Source: DASYLJ01 sp964432595
GTDB taxonomy: Bacteria > Desulfobacterota > Binatia > DP-6
DNA length: 64,000 bases
Direction: 5' to 3'
Assembly (NCBI GenBank): GCA_964432595.1
Contig: CAYSOF010000018.1
Coordinates: 73,729-137,728 of the forward strand
Below the pieces are notes generated by a model. That model made no database searches, had not been told where the DNA came from, and was given only the letters and a program-made list of their open reading frames with translations. The position numbers and the translations under genes were made by a program. This document shows positions 33,691 through 45,794 of the stretch, piece by piece; the first letter of the stretch is position 1, and every line of letters starts with the position of its first letter.

Positions 33691-34228
33691 CAGTGGGCCA
33701 CCTCGTCCACCTGCCGCGGATCGAGCCGCGCCAGGAACTCGTACGTCTCCTCGCGGTCGAAGAGCGGATCGTCCGACTCGATGCAGAGAAAGAACTTGTC
33801 GCGCGTCGAGAGGACGAAACGCGGCACGTTGAACACCGGATGGTACGGCGTGGGCAGCCCGTTGAGCGCCAGCATGCCGAACACGGCGGCGAACGCGGCG
33901 CCGAGCACGGTCATCTCGAACGTGACGGGCAGGAACGCGGGCCAGCTGTGAAGCGGCCGGCCGCCGACGTTGATCGGGTAGTCGATGACCGACGTCCAGT
34001 ACTGGAGCGCGTAGCCCCCGAGCCCGCCGACGATGCCGCCGATCAGGACGAGCAGCGGCAGACGGCTGTGATGATGTTCTTCGAGCAGCTCGCCGAGCTC
34101 CTCGACGGGGAAGGGCGTGTACGTGTCGAGATGGCGGTACCCCGCGTCGTGCGCCTCGCGCGTCGCGCGGACGAGCGCCGGCAGGTCGGGGAACTCGGCC
34201 ATCAGGCCGTAGATCGGCTGGCGGCGCT

Positions 34229-34232
<4 letters not shown>
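33690..34232 (-). CDS. actD: Alternative complex III subunit ActD
   Basis: A 180-aa DUF3341 protein with two central membrane helices (LPLLVLIGGIVGGLGGYALQ and FEMTVLGAAFAAVFGMLAL). Family marks are HLDTYTPFPVEEL near the N-terminus, NVGGRPLHSWPAFLPVTFEM between the helices, and a short C-terminal ferredoxin-like domain with DKFFLCIESDDP. The GTG at 34232 overlaps the actC stop. ActD anchors and stabilises the complex. Confidence 0.94.
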
Positions 34233-38652
<4,420 letters not shown>

Positions 38653-38667
38653 GGGATGGGGCTCCTC

Positions 38668-39318
38668 CTAGCGATGACAGGTCGAGCAATCGACGCGCGC
38701 GTGCACGTCGTACGCCTTCTTGAGCTCGAGGCCCTGGATCGCCTGATCGCTCGGCGGCGTCCAGGCCATGTTGAAGACCTGGTCGCGGGGTCGCAGGTTG
38801 CGCTCCGGATGGCGGTGGCAATCGAGGCACCACTCCATCTGCAGCGAGTTCTCCTGCCACACCTGATTCATCTCATCGATCCGGCCGTGGCAGGTCGCGC
38901 AGCCGACGCCCTTGCTCACGTGGATGCTGTGATTGAAGTAGACGAAGTCGGGCAGGTCGTGAACGCGGACCCAGCGGATCGACTCGTCGGTGCGAAAGCT
39001 GGCGCGGACGGGCTCGAGGAAGTCGCTCTGCGCCCAGATCTGGCTGTGACAGTTGATGCAGGTCTTCGTGGGTGGCACCGACGCGACGGCGGAGACCTCG
39101 ACGCTGGTGTGGCAGTAGCGGCAGTCGATGCCGAGCTCGCCGGCGTGGTGCTTGTGGCTGAACTGGACCGGCTGCTGCACGGCGACGTGGGCGCCCGTGT
39201 AGTAGTCGGAGCGCATCAGGACCATCAGCAACCACAGGAGACCGCCTGCGAAGAAGACGGCTCCGAAGATCGTCACGCGCGAGAGCGTGTTCGTGCTGCG
39301 GTGAAAAATCTGCGCCAT
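38668..39318 (-). CDS. actA: Alternative complex III subunit ActA, pentaheme cytochrome c
   Basis: A 216-aa protein with one N-terminal anchor helix (FGAVFFAGGLLWLLMVLM) and exactly five CxxCH heme sites: CRYCH, CINCH, CATCH, CLDCH and CSTCH. This is the standard ActA pattern. It is the first gene of the 12-gene operon running to 27077. The preceding 84-base gap should hold the promoter, though no convincing boxes were found. Confidence 0.97.
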   Translation of the reverse strand: MAQIFHRSTNTLSRVTIFGAVFFAGGLLWLLMVLMRSDYYTGAHVAVQQPVQFSHKHHAGELGIDCRYCHTSVEVSAVASVPPTKTCINCHSQIWAQSDFLEPVRASFRTDESIRWVRVHDLPDFVYFNHSIHVSKGVGCATCHGRIDEMNQVWQENSLQMEWCLDCHRHPERNLRPRDQVFNMAWTPPSDQAIQGLELKKAYDVHARVDCSTCHR

Positions 39319-39402
39319 GACGCGGAGCGCAGTGTACAGACCGCGGCCCCGTATTCAATGGCGTTACGGCTCAGATCGCGTTGCCGGACGAATTAGAGCG
39401 GC

Positions 39403-40701
39403 TCATGTCGCACGGTCGGCGGGCGCGTCGATCGTGTTCCACGCGCGACAGGTCGGACAGCGCGGCATCCAGCTCTCCACGTCGCGCCCGCAGGCCGTGC
39501 AGCGGAGGCCCGAGGTGAGGCCCAGGCCGGGGCCGAGGGCCTCCAGCAGGGCGCTCGCGGCGGGGCCGTCGTCGCCGCGCCGGCGCAGCAGCGCCCCGCG
39601 CAGCGCCGCGACGTGCGCGGGCGGCGTCGTGGCCGGGAGCGTCTCCAGGGTGCGGGCGGCCTCGTCGAGCTCGCCGATCGCGAGGAGATGGCGCACGAAG
39701 AGCAGGCCCAGCGTGACGTCGTCCGGGTGGGAGCGGCGCAGGCCGCGATAGATCGCGGTCAGCCGCTCGCCGTTGCCGTTCGCCGCGTAGTGGTCTTCGA
39801 GCCGCGTCAGGAGCGCCGCCGACGGATGATGGCGCGCGCCGCGGACCCAGGAGCGCCGTGCGGCGGCGGGCTTTCCCGCGGCGACCCAGCGCTCGCCGGC
39901 GCTCATCCAGGCCGGCGTGAATGCGGGCTCCTCGCGCGCCAGCCGGCCGAGGAGGCGCGCGGCGCGGCGGTCGTCGGGCTCCGCCATCGCGGCTTCGTAC
40001 CGCAGACCGCGCAGGACGCCTTCCTCGACGGCACGCGCCTCCGACGTGCGTACGCCCGCGAGAATCTCCTGCTGCTGCGCGACGGCGTCGGCCCAGCGCT
40101 GCTGCCCTGCGTACAGGTCGCGCAGGCGACGCAGCAGGCGCGGGCTGCCGGGCCGGGCCTCGAGCGCTCGCTCGACGGCGATCGTCGCGCCCGCGAGGTC
40201 GCCCGTCTGCTCGGCCGCGGCCGAGTGCAGGTCGAGCAGGTGCGGATCGACGCCCACCTGCGGCCCGACCTCGTCCAGCACGCGACGGGCCGCGGCGGCG
40301 TCGCCCTCGTGTAGGTGGCTCTCGGCGAGGAGCGCCAGCCGCGTGCCGTCGTCGGGCAGCTCGTGCGCGCGATGCAGCAGGACGCTGCGCGCCTGCTCGT
40401 AGTCGCCGGTCCAGACCAGCTCGCGGGCGCGCGCCGTGGTCGCCTGACGGCGCGCCTCGCGCTGCGTGTGGCGGTGGAGTCGCCACGCCCGCACGCGACG
40501 CCGCATCCATCCGGCGGCGGCGACGGTGCCGACGGCAAAGCCGCCGAACACGAACGCGACGAGCAGGGCGCCGGCCAGCGGCACGGTGGCGGTGCTGTTC
40601 GGCGTCAGGTGGACGACGACCGGCGTCGCGTTCGTCAGGTAGAGGTAGCCGCCGGCGATGGCGACGAGCGCCGCGGCGATCGCACTGAGCCAATAACCCA
40701 C
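39403..40701 (-). CDS. LapA-LapB fusion, envelope TPR protein with rubredoxin-like zinc knuckle
   Basis: A 432-aa protein. The first 75 residues have two membrane helices around NATPVVVHL and PLAGALLVAFVFGGFAVG, the pattern of LapA (DUF1049). TPR helices follow (about 85-395), then a C-terminal zinc knuckle CTACGRDVESWMPRCPTCRA as in LapB/YciM. In E. coli LapA and LapB are separate proteins that recruit FtsH to control LpxC and so lipopolysaccharide synthesis. Here they appear joined. The GTG at 40701 has a palindrome ending 2 bases upstream and no clear Shine-Dalgarno, so translation may be coupled or hairpin-controlled. Confidence 0.83.
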   Translation of the reverse strand: MGYWLSAIAAALVAIAGGYLYLTNATPVVVHLTPNSTATVPLAGALLVAFVFGGFAVGTVAAAGWMRRRVRAWRLHRHTQREARRQATTARARELVWTGDYEQARSVLLHRAHELPDDGTRLALLAESHLHEGDAAAARRVLDEVGPQVGVDPHLLDLHSAAAEQTGDLAGATIAVERALEARPGSPRLLRRLRDLYAGQQRWADAVAQQQEILAGVRTSEARAVEEGVLRGLRYEAAMAEPDDRRAARLLGRLAREEPAFTPAWMSAGERWVAAGKPAAARRSWVRGARHHPSAALLTRLEDHYAANGNGERLTAIYRGLRRSHPDDVTLGLLFVRHLLAIGELDEAARTLETLPATTPPAHVAALRGALLRRRGDDGPAASALLEALGPGLGLTSGLRCTACGRDVESWMPRCPTCRAWNTIDAPADRAT

Positions 40702-40703
40702 AC

Positions 40704-40793
40704 CGACCCAAGACCATGTCTTGGGTCGCTTGGGAAATGGTTCGGCGCGTCTTCGGCTCGCCGGTATGTCGCGGCCGGCGAAGCCGGCGCGAC
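40704..40793. repeat. Two-hairpin repeat element, copy 2 (inverted relative to copy 1)
   Basis: Hairpin B (40704-40728) is CGACCCAAGAC paired with GTCTTGGGTCG around a 3-base loop. Hairpin A (40768-40793) has outer stem GTCGCG/CGCGAC and the same inner CCGGC/GCCGG stem. Read on the minus strand the order and loops match copy 1 at 9725-9818. Stem differences are compensated on both sides: G-C to A-T in B, and G-C to T-A in A. Spacer is 39 bases and not clearly similar to that of copy 1. It lies between rsfS and the lapA-lapB fusion. Confidence 0.75.
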
Positions 40794-40815
40794 AATGCCG
40801 CTCCGATCGACGGAG

Positions 40816-41217
40816 CTACGTGCCGGTTTGCTGGCTCGCGGCTTGCGACTGGTACGGTTCTGGGAGCTCTACGCGGGGGGCGCGGGCCCACAGGCGATCG
40901 AGGTCGTAGAAGGAGCGTACCGGGACGTAGAAGACGTGGACGACGACGTCGCCGTAGTCGAGCAGGACCCATTGACCGCGCTCGATGCCTTCGACCGACA
41001 GCGGCTTCACGCCCAGCGTGGCGGCCATGTGCTGCTGGATGCCCTCGGCGATGGCCTGGACCTGCGTGTCGGAGCGACCGCTGCAGAGGACGAAGTAGTC
41101 ACCGATCGACGTGAGCTTCGTCGTCTCGAGGACGACGAGGTCGTAGGCCTTCCGGTCGAGGGCCGCGTGCGTGCACGCGAGGGCGCGATCCCAACTGGAC
41201 GATGACGGCGATGGCAT
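40816..41217 (-). CDS. rsfS: Ribosomal silencing factor RsfS
   Basis: A 133-aa RsfS/Iojap protein that binds ribosomal protein L14 and blocks subunit joining in starvation. Family marks are DRKAYDLVVLETTKLTSIGD, YFVLCSGRSDTQVQAIAEGI, WVLLDYGDVVVHVFYVPVR and FYDLDRLWARAP. The ATG at 41217 overlaps the nadD stop (TGATG). The gene order nadD-rsfS is the standard bacterial one. Confidence 0.96.
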   Translation of the reverse strand: MPSPSSSSWDRALACTHAALDRKAYDLVVLETTKLTSIGDYFVLCSGRSDTQVQAIAEGIQQHMAATLGVKPLSVEGIERGQWVLLDYGDVVVHVFYVPVRSFYDLDRLWARAPRVELPEPYQSQAASQQTGT

Positions 41218-41885
41218 CAGCTGGAGGGTGCTTCGACGCGATACAGACGTTCGGCCGTGATGTACTGCTCGACGGCGGGTGGAACGAGGAACCGGATGGA
41301 GTGCTGGGCTGCGATGGCGGCCCGGATGGCTGTGGCGGAGATGTCGAGAGCGGTGATGCGCTGCAAGCTCACTCCGTGTCCCGACGCATGTCGGTAGCAC
41401 TCACTGCGCGAATCATAGTGAAACGCATCACGTGCCGCAATGGGGAAATCCGCGATCGACAGCGTGTCCGGCCACGGCGGACGGGTCATGACGACGAGGT
41501 CGCAGAGCGCAAAGATGGCGAGAGGCTCGCGCCACCGATCGAACGCGGCGAAGGCGTCGCGGCCGAGCGCGAATACCACCCGGACGTCGTCGCCGACCTC
41601 GGCTCGCAGCGCCCGCAAGGTGTCGATGGTGTAGGACGGGCCGGAACGTCCGAGCTCCACGTCCCAGGCGCGGAAGCCGGGGCAGTCGGCGATCGCCAGC
41701 TCGACCATGCGCAGTCGATGGGAAGCGGCGACGATGGGCTCGTCCGCCTTGAGCGGCTGGATGGCCGCGGGCACGAAGCGGATCTCGTCGAGCCCGTGTG
41801 CCGTGCGCACTTCCTCCGCGGCGCGGAGGTGGGCCAGGTGTATGGGGTTGAAGGTACCGCCGAGGAGCCCGACGCCGCCCCGCAC
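41217..41885 (-). CDS. nadD: Nicotinate-nucleotide adenylyltransferase
   Basis: A 222-aa NadD that makes nicotinic acid adenine dinucleotide in NAD synthesis. LLGGTFNPIHLAHLRAAEEV carries the nucleotidyltransferase (T/H)xGH-type motif, FVPAAIQPLK and GPSYTIDTLRAL are substrate regions, and ISATAIRAAI is the ATP-binding ISxTxxR motif. The GTG at 41885 is chosen. A TTG at 41894, overlapping the proA stop, is an alternative three codons upstream. Confidence 0.95.
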   Translation of the reverse strand: MRGGVGLLGGTFNPIHLAHLRAAEEVRTAHGLDEIRFVPAAIQPLKADEPIVAASHRLRMVELAIADCPGFRAWDVELGRSGPSYTIDTLRALRAEVGDDVRVVFALGRDAFAAFDRWREPLAIFALCDLVVMTRPPWPDTLSIADFPIAARDAFHYDSRSECYRHASGHGVSLQRITALDISATAIRAAIAAQHSIRFLVPPAVEQYITAERLYRVEAPSS

Positions 41886-41890
41886 GCCGC

Positions 41891-43162
41891 TCAACCTCGA
41901 ACCTGACCGCTGCCCCGGACGAGATACTTGTACGACGTGAGCTCGCGCAGGCCCATCGGGCCGCGTGCGTGCAGCCGGTTCGTGCTGATGCCGACCTCGG
42001 CGCCGAAGCCGAACTCGAAGCCGTCGGTGAAGCGCGTCGACGCGTTCACGAAGACGGCGGCGGCGTCGACCTCGTGCAGGAAGCGCTCGGCCGCGCGGTA
42101 GTCGTTGGTGACGATCGCCTCGGCGAGGCCCGTGCCGTGCGCCGCGATGAACGCCAGCGCTTCGTCCATCGTCGACACCACGCGGACGCTCAGGATCAGG
42201 TCGAGGTACTCGGTATCCCAGTCGGCGTCGGTCGCGGCCACGACGTCGGGCACGATCGTCCGCGCCTTCACGTCGCCGCGCACCTCGCAGCCGTGCTCGC
42301 GGAGCGCCTTCACCATCGGCGGCAGGAACGCGTGCGCGACGTCCTCGTGCACGACGAGGTTCTCGAGCGCGTTGCAGACGCTCGGCCGCTGAACCTTGCC
42401 GTTCAGGCAGATGCGCTCGGCCATCACGAGGTCGGCCGCCGCGTCGACGTAGAGGTGGCAGATACCCTCGAAGTGCTTCACGACGGGGATGCGGCTCTCT
42501 TCCATGATCGTGCGCTTCAGCGTCTCGCCGCCGCGCGCGATCACGACGTCGATCCGGTCTTCGCGGCGGAGCAGCCCGCGTACGACCTCGCGTCCGCCCT
42601 CGACGAGCTGCACCGCCGCGGGCGGCAGCCCCGCGCCCTCGACCGCGCGCTGCAGCACGCGCGCGATCGCGGCGCTGGTGTGCTGCGACTCCGAGCCGCA
42701 CTTGAGCAGCACGGCGTTGCCCGACTTGAGGCAGAGCGCCGCGGAATCCGCGGTGACGTTCGGACGCGACTCGTAGATCGTCAGGATGACGCCGATCGGC
42801 ACCCGCACCTGCGCGATCTCGATGCCGTTCGGCCGCCGCCACGCCGTCATCGTCTCGCCGACGGGGTCGGGCAGGGCGGCCGCCTCCTCGAGGCCCTTCG
42901 CCATGGCATCGACACGGGCGGGCGTCAGCGTCAGGCGGTCGATGAACGCGGCGTTCTCGCCGGCGGCCTTGGCGCGCTCGACGTCGACGCGATTGGCCTC
43001 GAGCAGTGCGTCCTCGGCAGCGCGCAGGCCGGCCGCGCCGTCCAGCAGGGCACGGTCCTTGGCCGCGGTGGATGCGCCGGCGAGGACGCGGGCCGCCGCA
43101 CGTGCCCCGGCCGAGAGCGTCTCGACGGTGCGCTCGGCCTCGGGGGACAGCGGAGCCTGCAT
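41891..43162 (-). CDS. proA: Gamma-glutamyl phosphate reductase
   Basis: A 423-aa ProA, second enzyme of proline synthesis, reducing glutamyl-5-phosphate with NADPH. The aldehyde-dehydrogenase-like fold shows VPIGVILTIYESRPNVT, KSGNAVLLKCGSES, IARGGETLKR and the catalytic Cys in GKVQRPSVCNALENLVVHED. It is separated from proB by a 355-base stretch that holds a short plus-strand thioesterase remnant at 43252-43512, an interruption of the usual proB-proA coupling. Confidence 0.97.
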   Translation of the reverse strand: MQAPLSPEAERTVETLSAGARAAARVLAGASTAAKDRALLDGAAGLRAAEDALLEANRVDVERAKAAGENAAFIDRLTLTPARVDAMAKGLEEAAALPDPVGETMTAWRRPNGIEIAQVRVPIGVILTIYESRPNVTADSAALCLKSGNAVLLKCGSESQHTSAAIARVLQRAVEGAGLPPAAVQLVEGGREVVRGLLRREDRIDVVIARGGETLKRTIMEESRIPVVKHFEGICHLYVDAAADLVMAERICLNGKVQRPSVCNALENLVVHEDVAHAFLPPMVKALREHGCEVRGDVKARTIVPDVVAATDADWDTEYLDLILSVRVVSTMDEALAFIAAHGTGLAEAIVTNDYRAAERFLHEVDAAAVFVNASTRFTDGFEFGFGAEVGISTNRLHARGPMGLRELTSYKYLVRGSGQVRG

Positions 43163-43251
43163 GCCGCGGAATCTAACCGAGCCGATCCGGTGGCGCCACC
43201 TTGCGGAGTCCCCGGCTTCCCAGCCGAACGAGTGAGCGCAGAATCCGGCCC

Positions 43252-43512
43252 ATGAGCGAACGATCCGGTCCGTTCTGGGAGGCCGCCGAGGGACGGGCGC
43301 CGCTGCCGCACGCGGCGGCCACGCTCGGCCTGGAGTTCGTCGGCGCGAACGTCGAGCAGGGCACCATCGAGCTGGCGTTCACCGCGACCGACGCCTTCAC
43401 GACCCCGATGGGCGACGTCCTCGGCGGCTTTCTCGCCGCGATGCGGGTGCTCCATCGCGTCGGCGACGTTGCGTTCCCGGAAGCCTCGCTCGCCGTCCCC
43501 CTCGAACGCTAG
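43252..43512 (+). pseudogene. Truncated PaaI-like hotdog thioesterase gene
   Basis: An 86-aa frame opposite to its neighbours, wedged between proB and proA. The first 65 residues resemble the N-terminal half of a PaaI/YbgC-like hotdog thioesterase (PHAAATLGLEFVGANVEQG, then MGDVLGGFLAAM). Full proteins have 130-150 residues; here the helix is followed by an unrelated short tail and a stop, so the second half of the fold is missing. No continuation in another frame was found before proB. A decaying insertion is the best reading. A short functional protein is less likely. Confidence 0.55.
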
Positions 43513-43517
43513 CGGCG

Positions 43518-44669
43518 TCAGCCGACGGCGCGCTTCGTCGCCAGCACGACGAGGTCGTCGCGGTGGATCACCTCCGCGGCCCCCTTGTAGCCGAGCAGGT
43601 GCTCGATGTCCTTCGTCTGCGCGCCGAGGATGCGCTCGACCTCGGCGGCATCGTAGTTGACGAGGCCGCGCGCGACTTCGGTGCCGTCGGGGCCGAGGCA
43701 GCGCACGCACTCGCCCTCGCCGAACTCGCCCTCGACGGCGCGAACGCCCGACGGCAGCAGGCTGCGGCCGCCCTGCGCGAGCGCGCGCTCCGCGCCCGCG
43801 TCGAGATGCAGCGTGCCCGCGGGGCGCAGCGCATGCGCGATCCAGTGCTTGCGGCGTCCGAGCTTGTCGGCCTTCGCGAGGAGCAGCGTGCCGACCTCGG
43901 CGGCGGGATCGAGGATGGCGCGCAGGACGCCGCGACGCCCGCCGTCGGCGATGACGGTGGGAATGCCGGCCGCCGCCGCGCTCCGGGCCGCGTCGACCTT
44001 CGACACCATGCCGCCCGTGCCGATGCCGCTCAGCGCAGGACCCGCGGCTCGCCCGACGAGCGCGTCGTCGGCGGCCGCGACCCGCACCAGCTCGGCGTCG
44101 GGCATGAGGCGCGGATCGGCGTCGTAGACGCCGGCGACGTCGCTCAGGATGACGAGCAGGTCGGCCTCGACGAGCGTTGCGGTCAGCGCGGAGAGGTTGT
44201 CGTTGTCGCCGAACTTGAGCTCCTCGACCGACACCGTGTCGTTCTCGTTGACGATGGGCACGGTGCCGAGCGCCAGGAGCGTGCGCAGCGTGTGGCGCGC
44301 GTTGAGGTAGCGACGGCGATCGGCCAGGTCGGCGTGCGTCAGCAGCACCTGCGCGACGGTGCGCTCGTGCCTGCGGAACGCGCGCTCGTAGACGGCCATC
44401 AGCGCCGGCTGTCCCACCGCCGCTGCGGCCTGGCGCCACTCGAGCCCCGGCCGCCGGCCGCCCAGCTTGGCCGCGCCCGCGGCCACGGCGCCGGAGCTGA
44501 CGACCACCACGTCGCGGCCCGACGCGACGGCGGCGACGACGTCGGCGGCGATCGCGTTGATGCGCGCCGTGCGGAGCCCGCCGTCGCCGGCGAGCACGTT
44601 GCTGCCGATCTTGACGACGACGCGCTTCACGCGCTTCAGCAGTGCCGCCTTGTGCTGCGCCTGCGTCAT
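43518..44669 (-). CDS. proB: Glutamate 5-kinase
   Basis: A 383-aa ProB, the first enzyme of proline synthesis. The amino acid kinase domain (1 to about 265) has RVVVKIGSNVLAGDGG, VVSSGAVAAGAAKLG, IVNENDTVSVEELKFGDNDN and GTGGMVSKVDAARSA. A PUA domain follows (about 285-370). The start overlaps the obgE stop (ATGA). Proline feedback inhibition is usual for this family. Confidence 0.97.
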   Translation of the reverse strand: MTQAQHKAALLKRVKRVVVKIGSNVLAGDGGLRTARINAIAADVVAAVASGRDVVVVSSGAVAAGAAKLGGRRPGLEWRQAAAAVGQPALMAVYERAFRRHERTVAQVLLTHADLADRRRYLNARHTLRTLLALGTVPIVNENDTVSVEELKFGDNDNLSALTATLVEADLLVILSDVAGVYDADPRLMPDAELVRVAAADDALVGRAAGPALSGIGTGGMVSKVDAARSAAAAGIPTVIADGGRRGVLRAILDPAAEVGTLLLAKADKLGRRKHWIAHALRPAGTLHLDAGAERALAQGGRSLLPSGVRAVEGEFGEGECVRCLGPDGTEVARGLVNYDAAEVERILGAQTKDIEHLLGYKGAAEVIHRDDLVVLATKRAVG

Positions 44670-45709
44670 GCCGGCGCCTCGTCCTCGGTCGCGACGGCCG
44701 CCTCGCGTCGCGCCGCGACGACGGCGTCGGCGATGAGCGCCACCAGCTCGCGCGTGCCGTCGCCCGTCGCGCCCGACACCGCGTGGAGCGTGATGCCGCG
44801 CGCGGCGAGCCGCGCCTGCACCTCGGGCAGCCGCTCGCGCGTCTCGGCCAGATCGAGCTTCGTCGCGGCGACGATCTGCGGCTTCGCGGCCAGCTCGGGG
44901 CTCGCCAGCGCCAACTCGCGGTTGATCGTGTCGAAGTCGTCGACGGGGTCGCGCCCGCTGATGCCCGAGACGTCGAGCAGATGGACGAGCACCGCGGTGC
45001 GCGAGAGGTGGCGCAGGAAGCGGGTGCCGAGGCCCTGGCCCTCGTGGGCGCCGGGGATCAGCCCGGGCACGTCGGCGAGGACGAACGACAGCTCCTCGTG
45101 CACGCGCACGACGCCGAGATGCGGCACGAGCGTGGTGAACGGGTAGTCGGCGACGCGCGGCTTCGCCGCCGATACCGCGCGGATCAGCGTCGACTTGCCG
45201 ACGTTCGGGAAGCCGAGGAGCCCGGCGTCGGCCAGCACGCGCAGCTCGAGGCGCAGCGTGCGCTTGTCGCCCGGGGTGCCCGGATCGGCCCGTCGCGGCG
45301 CACGGTTCGTCGACGTCGCGAAGTGCATGTTGCCGCGGCCGCCGCGGCCGCCGCGCGCGACGACGGCCTCCTCGCCGGACGCGCGCAGGTCGGCGAGCGT
45401 CTCGCCCGACTCGTCGTCGTGGACGATGGTGCCGGGGGGGACGCGCAGCACGAGGTCCTCGCCGGCCTTGCCGTACTGCTCCTTGCCGCGGCCGTGCTCG
45501 CCGCGGCCGGCGCGCAGCGTCTGCGGGTAGGAGAGGTCGAGCAGCGTGGAGAGGCCGGTGTCGACGCGCAGCACGACGTGGCCGCCGTCCCCGCCGTCGC
45601 CGCCGTTCGGACCGCCGCGCGGGACGTACTTCTCCCGGCGAAAGCTCATGCACCCGTTGCCGCCGTCGCCGGCCTCGACCCGGATGCGCACCTCGTCGAC
45701 GAATTTCAT
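44666..45709 (-). CDS. obgE: GTPase Obg/CgtA
   Basis: A 347-aa Obg GTPase acting in large ribosomal subunit maturation and stringent control. The Gly-rich Obg fold fills 1 to about 160 (RVEAGDGGNGCMSFRREKYV, GGDGGDGGHVVL). The G domain follows with GFPNVGKSTLIRAV, DVPGLIPGAHEGQGLG and a TKLD motif. The optional C-terminal OCT domain is absent. It is followed without a gap by proB, and preceded by a short palindrome and a TPR gene that separate it from rpmA. Confidence 0.97.
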   Translation of the reverse strand: MKFVDEVRIRVEAGDGGNGCMSFRREKYVPRGGPNGGDGGDGGHVVLRVDTGLSTLLDLSYPQTLRAGRGEHGRGKEQYGKAGEDLVLRVPPGTIVHDDESGETLADLRASGEEAVVARGGRGGRGNMHFATSTNRAPRRADPGTPGDKRTLRLELRVLADAGLLGFPNVGKSTLIRAVSAAKPRVADYPFTTLVPHLGVVRVHEELSFVLADVPGLIPGAHEGQGLGTRFLRHLSRTAVLVHLLDVSGISGRDPVDDFDTINRELALASPELAAKPQIVAATKLDLAETRERLPEVQARLAARGITLHAVSGATGDGTRELVALIADAVVAARREAAVATEDEAPA

Positions 45710-45766
45710 GCGCGGGCGGCATGCTAGCCTGTGCCTCCCGCGCGGACAAAGCGCAGGTCCGAGAGC

Positions 45767-45789
45767 GACCCGAGACCAAGTCTCGGGTC
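45767..45789. repeat. Palindrome related to hairpin B (solo copy)
   Basis: GACCCGAGAC and GTCTCGGGTC form a 10-bp stem with a CAA loop. It differs from the hairpin B copies at 9794 and 40704 by an A-T to G-C change made on both sides of the stem. It lies 5 bases downstream of the TPR gene stop and about 57 bases before obgE. No hairpin A accompanies it. It could also work as a terminator stem, but no T-run follows. Confidence 0.65.
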
Positions 45790-45794
45790 ACGCC

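Noticed and set aside
43163..43517. The proB-proA gap as a source of a full thioesterase through frameshift
   Set aside because: No continuation of the hotdog fold was found in the other frames before proB.
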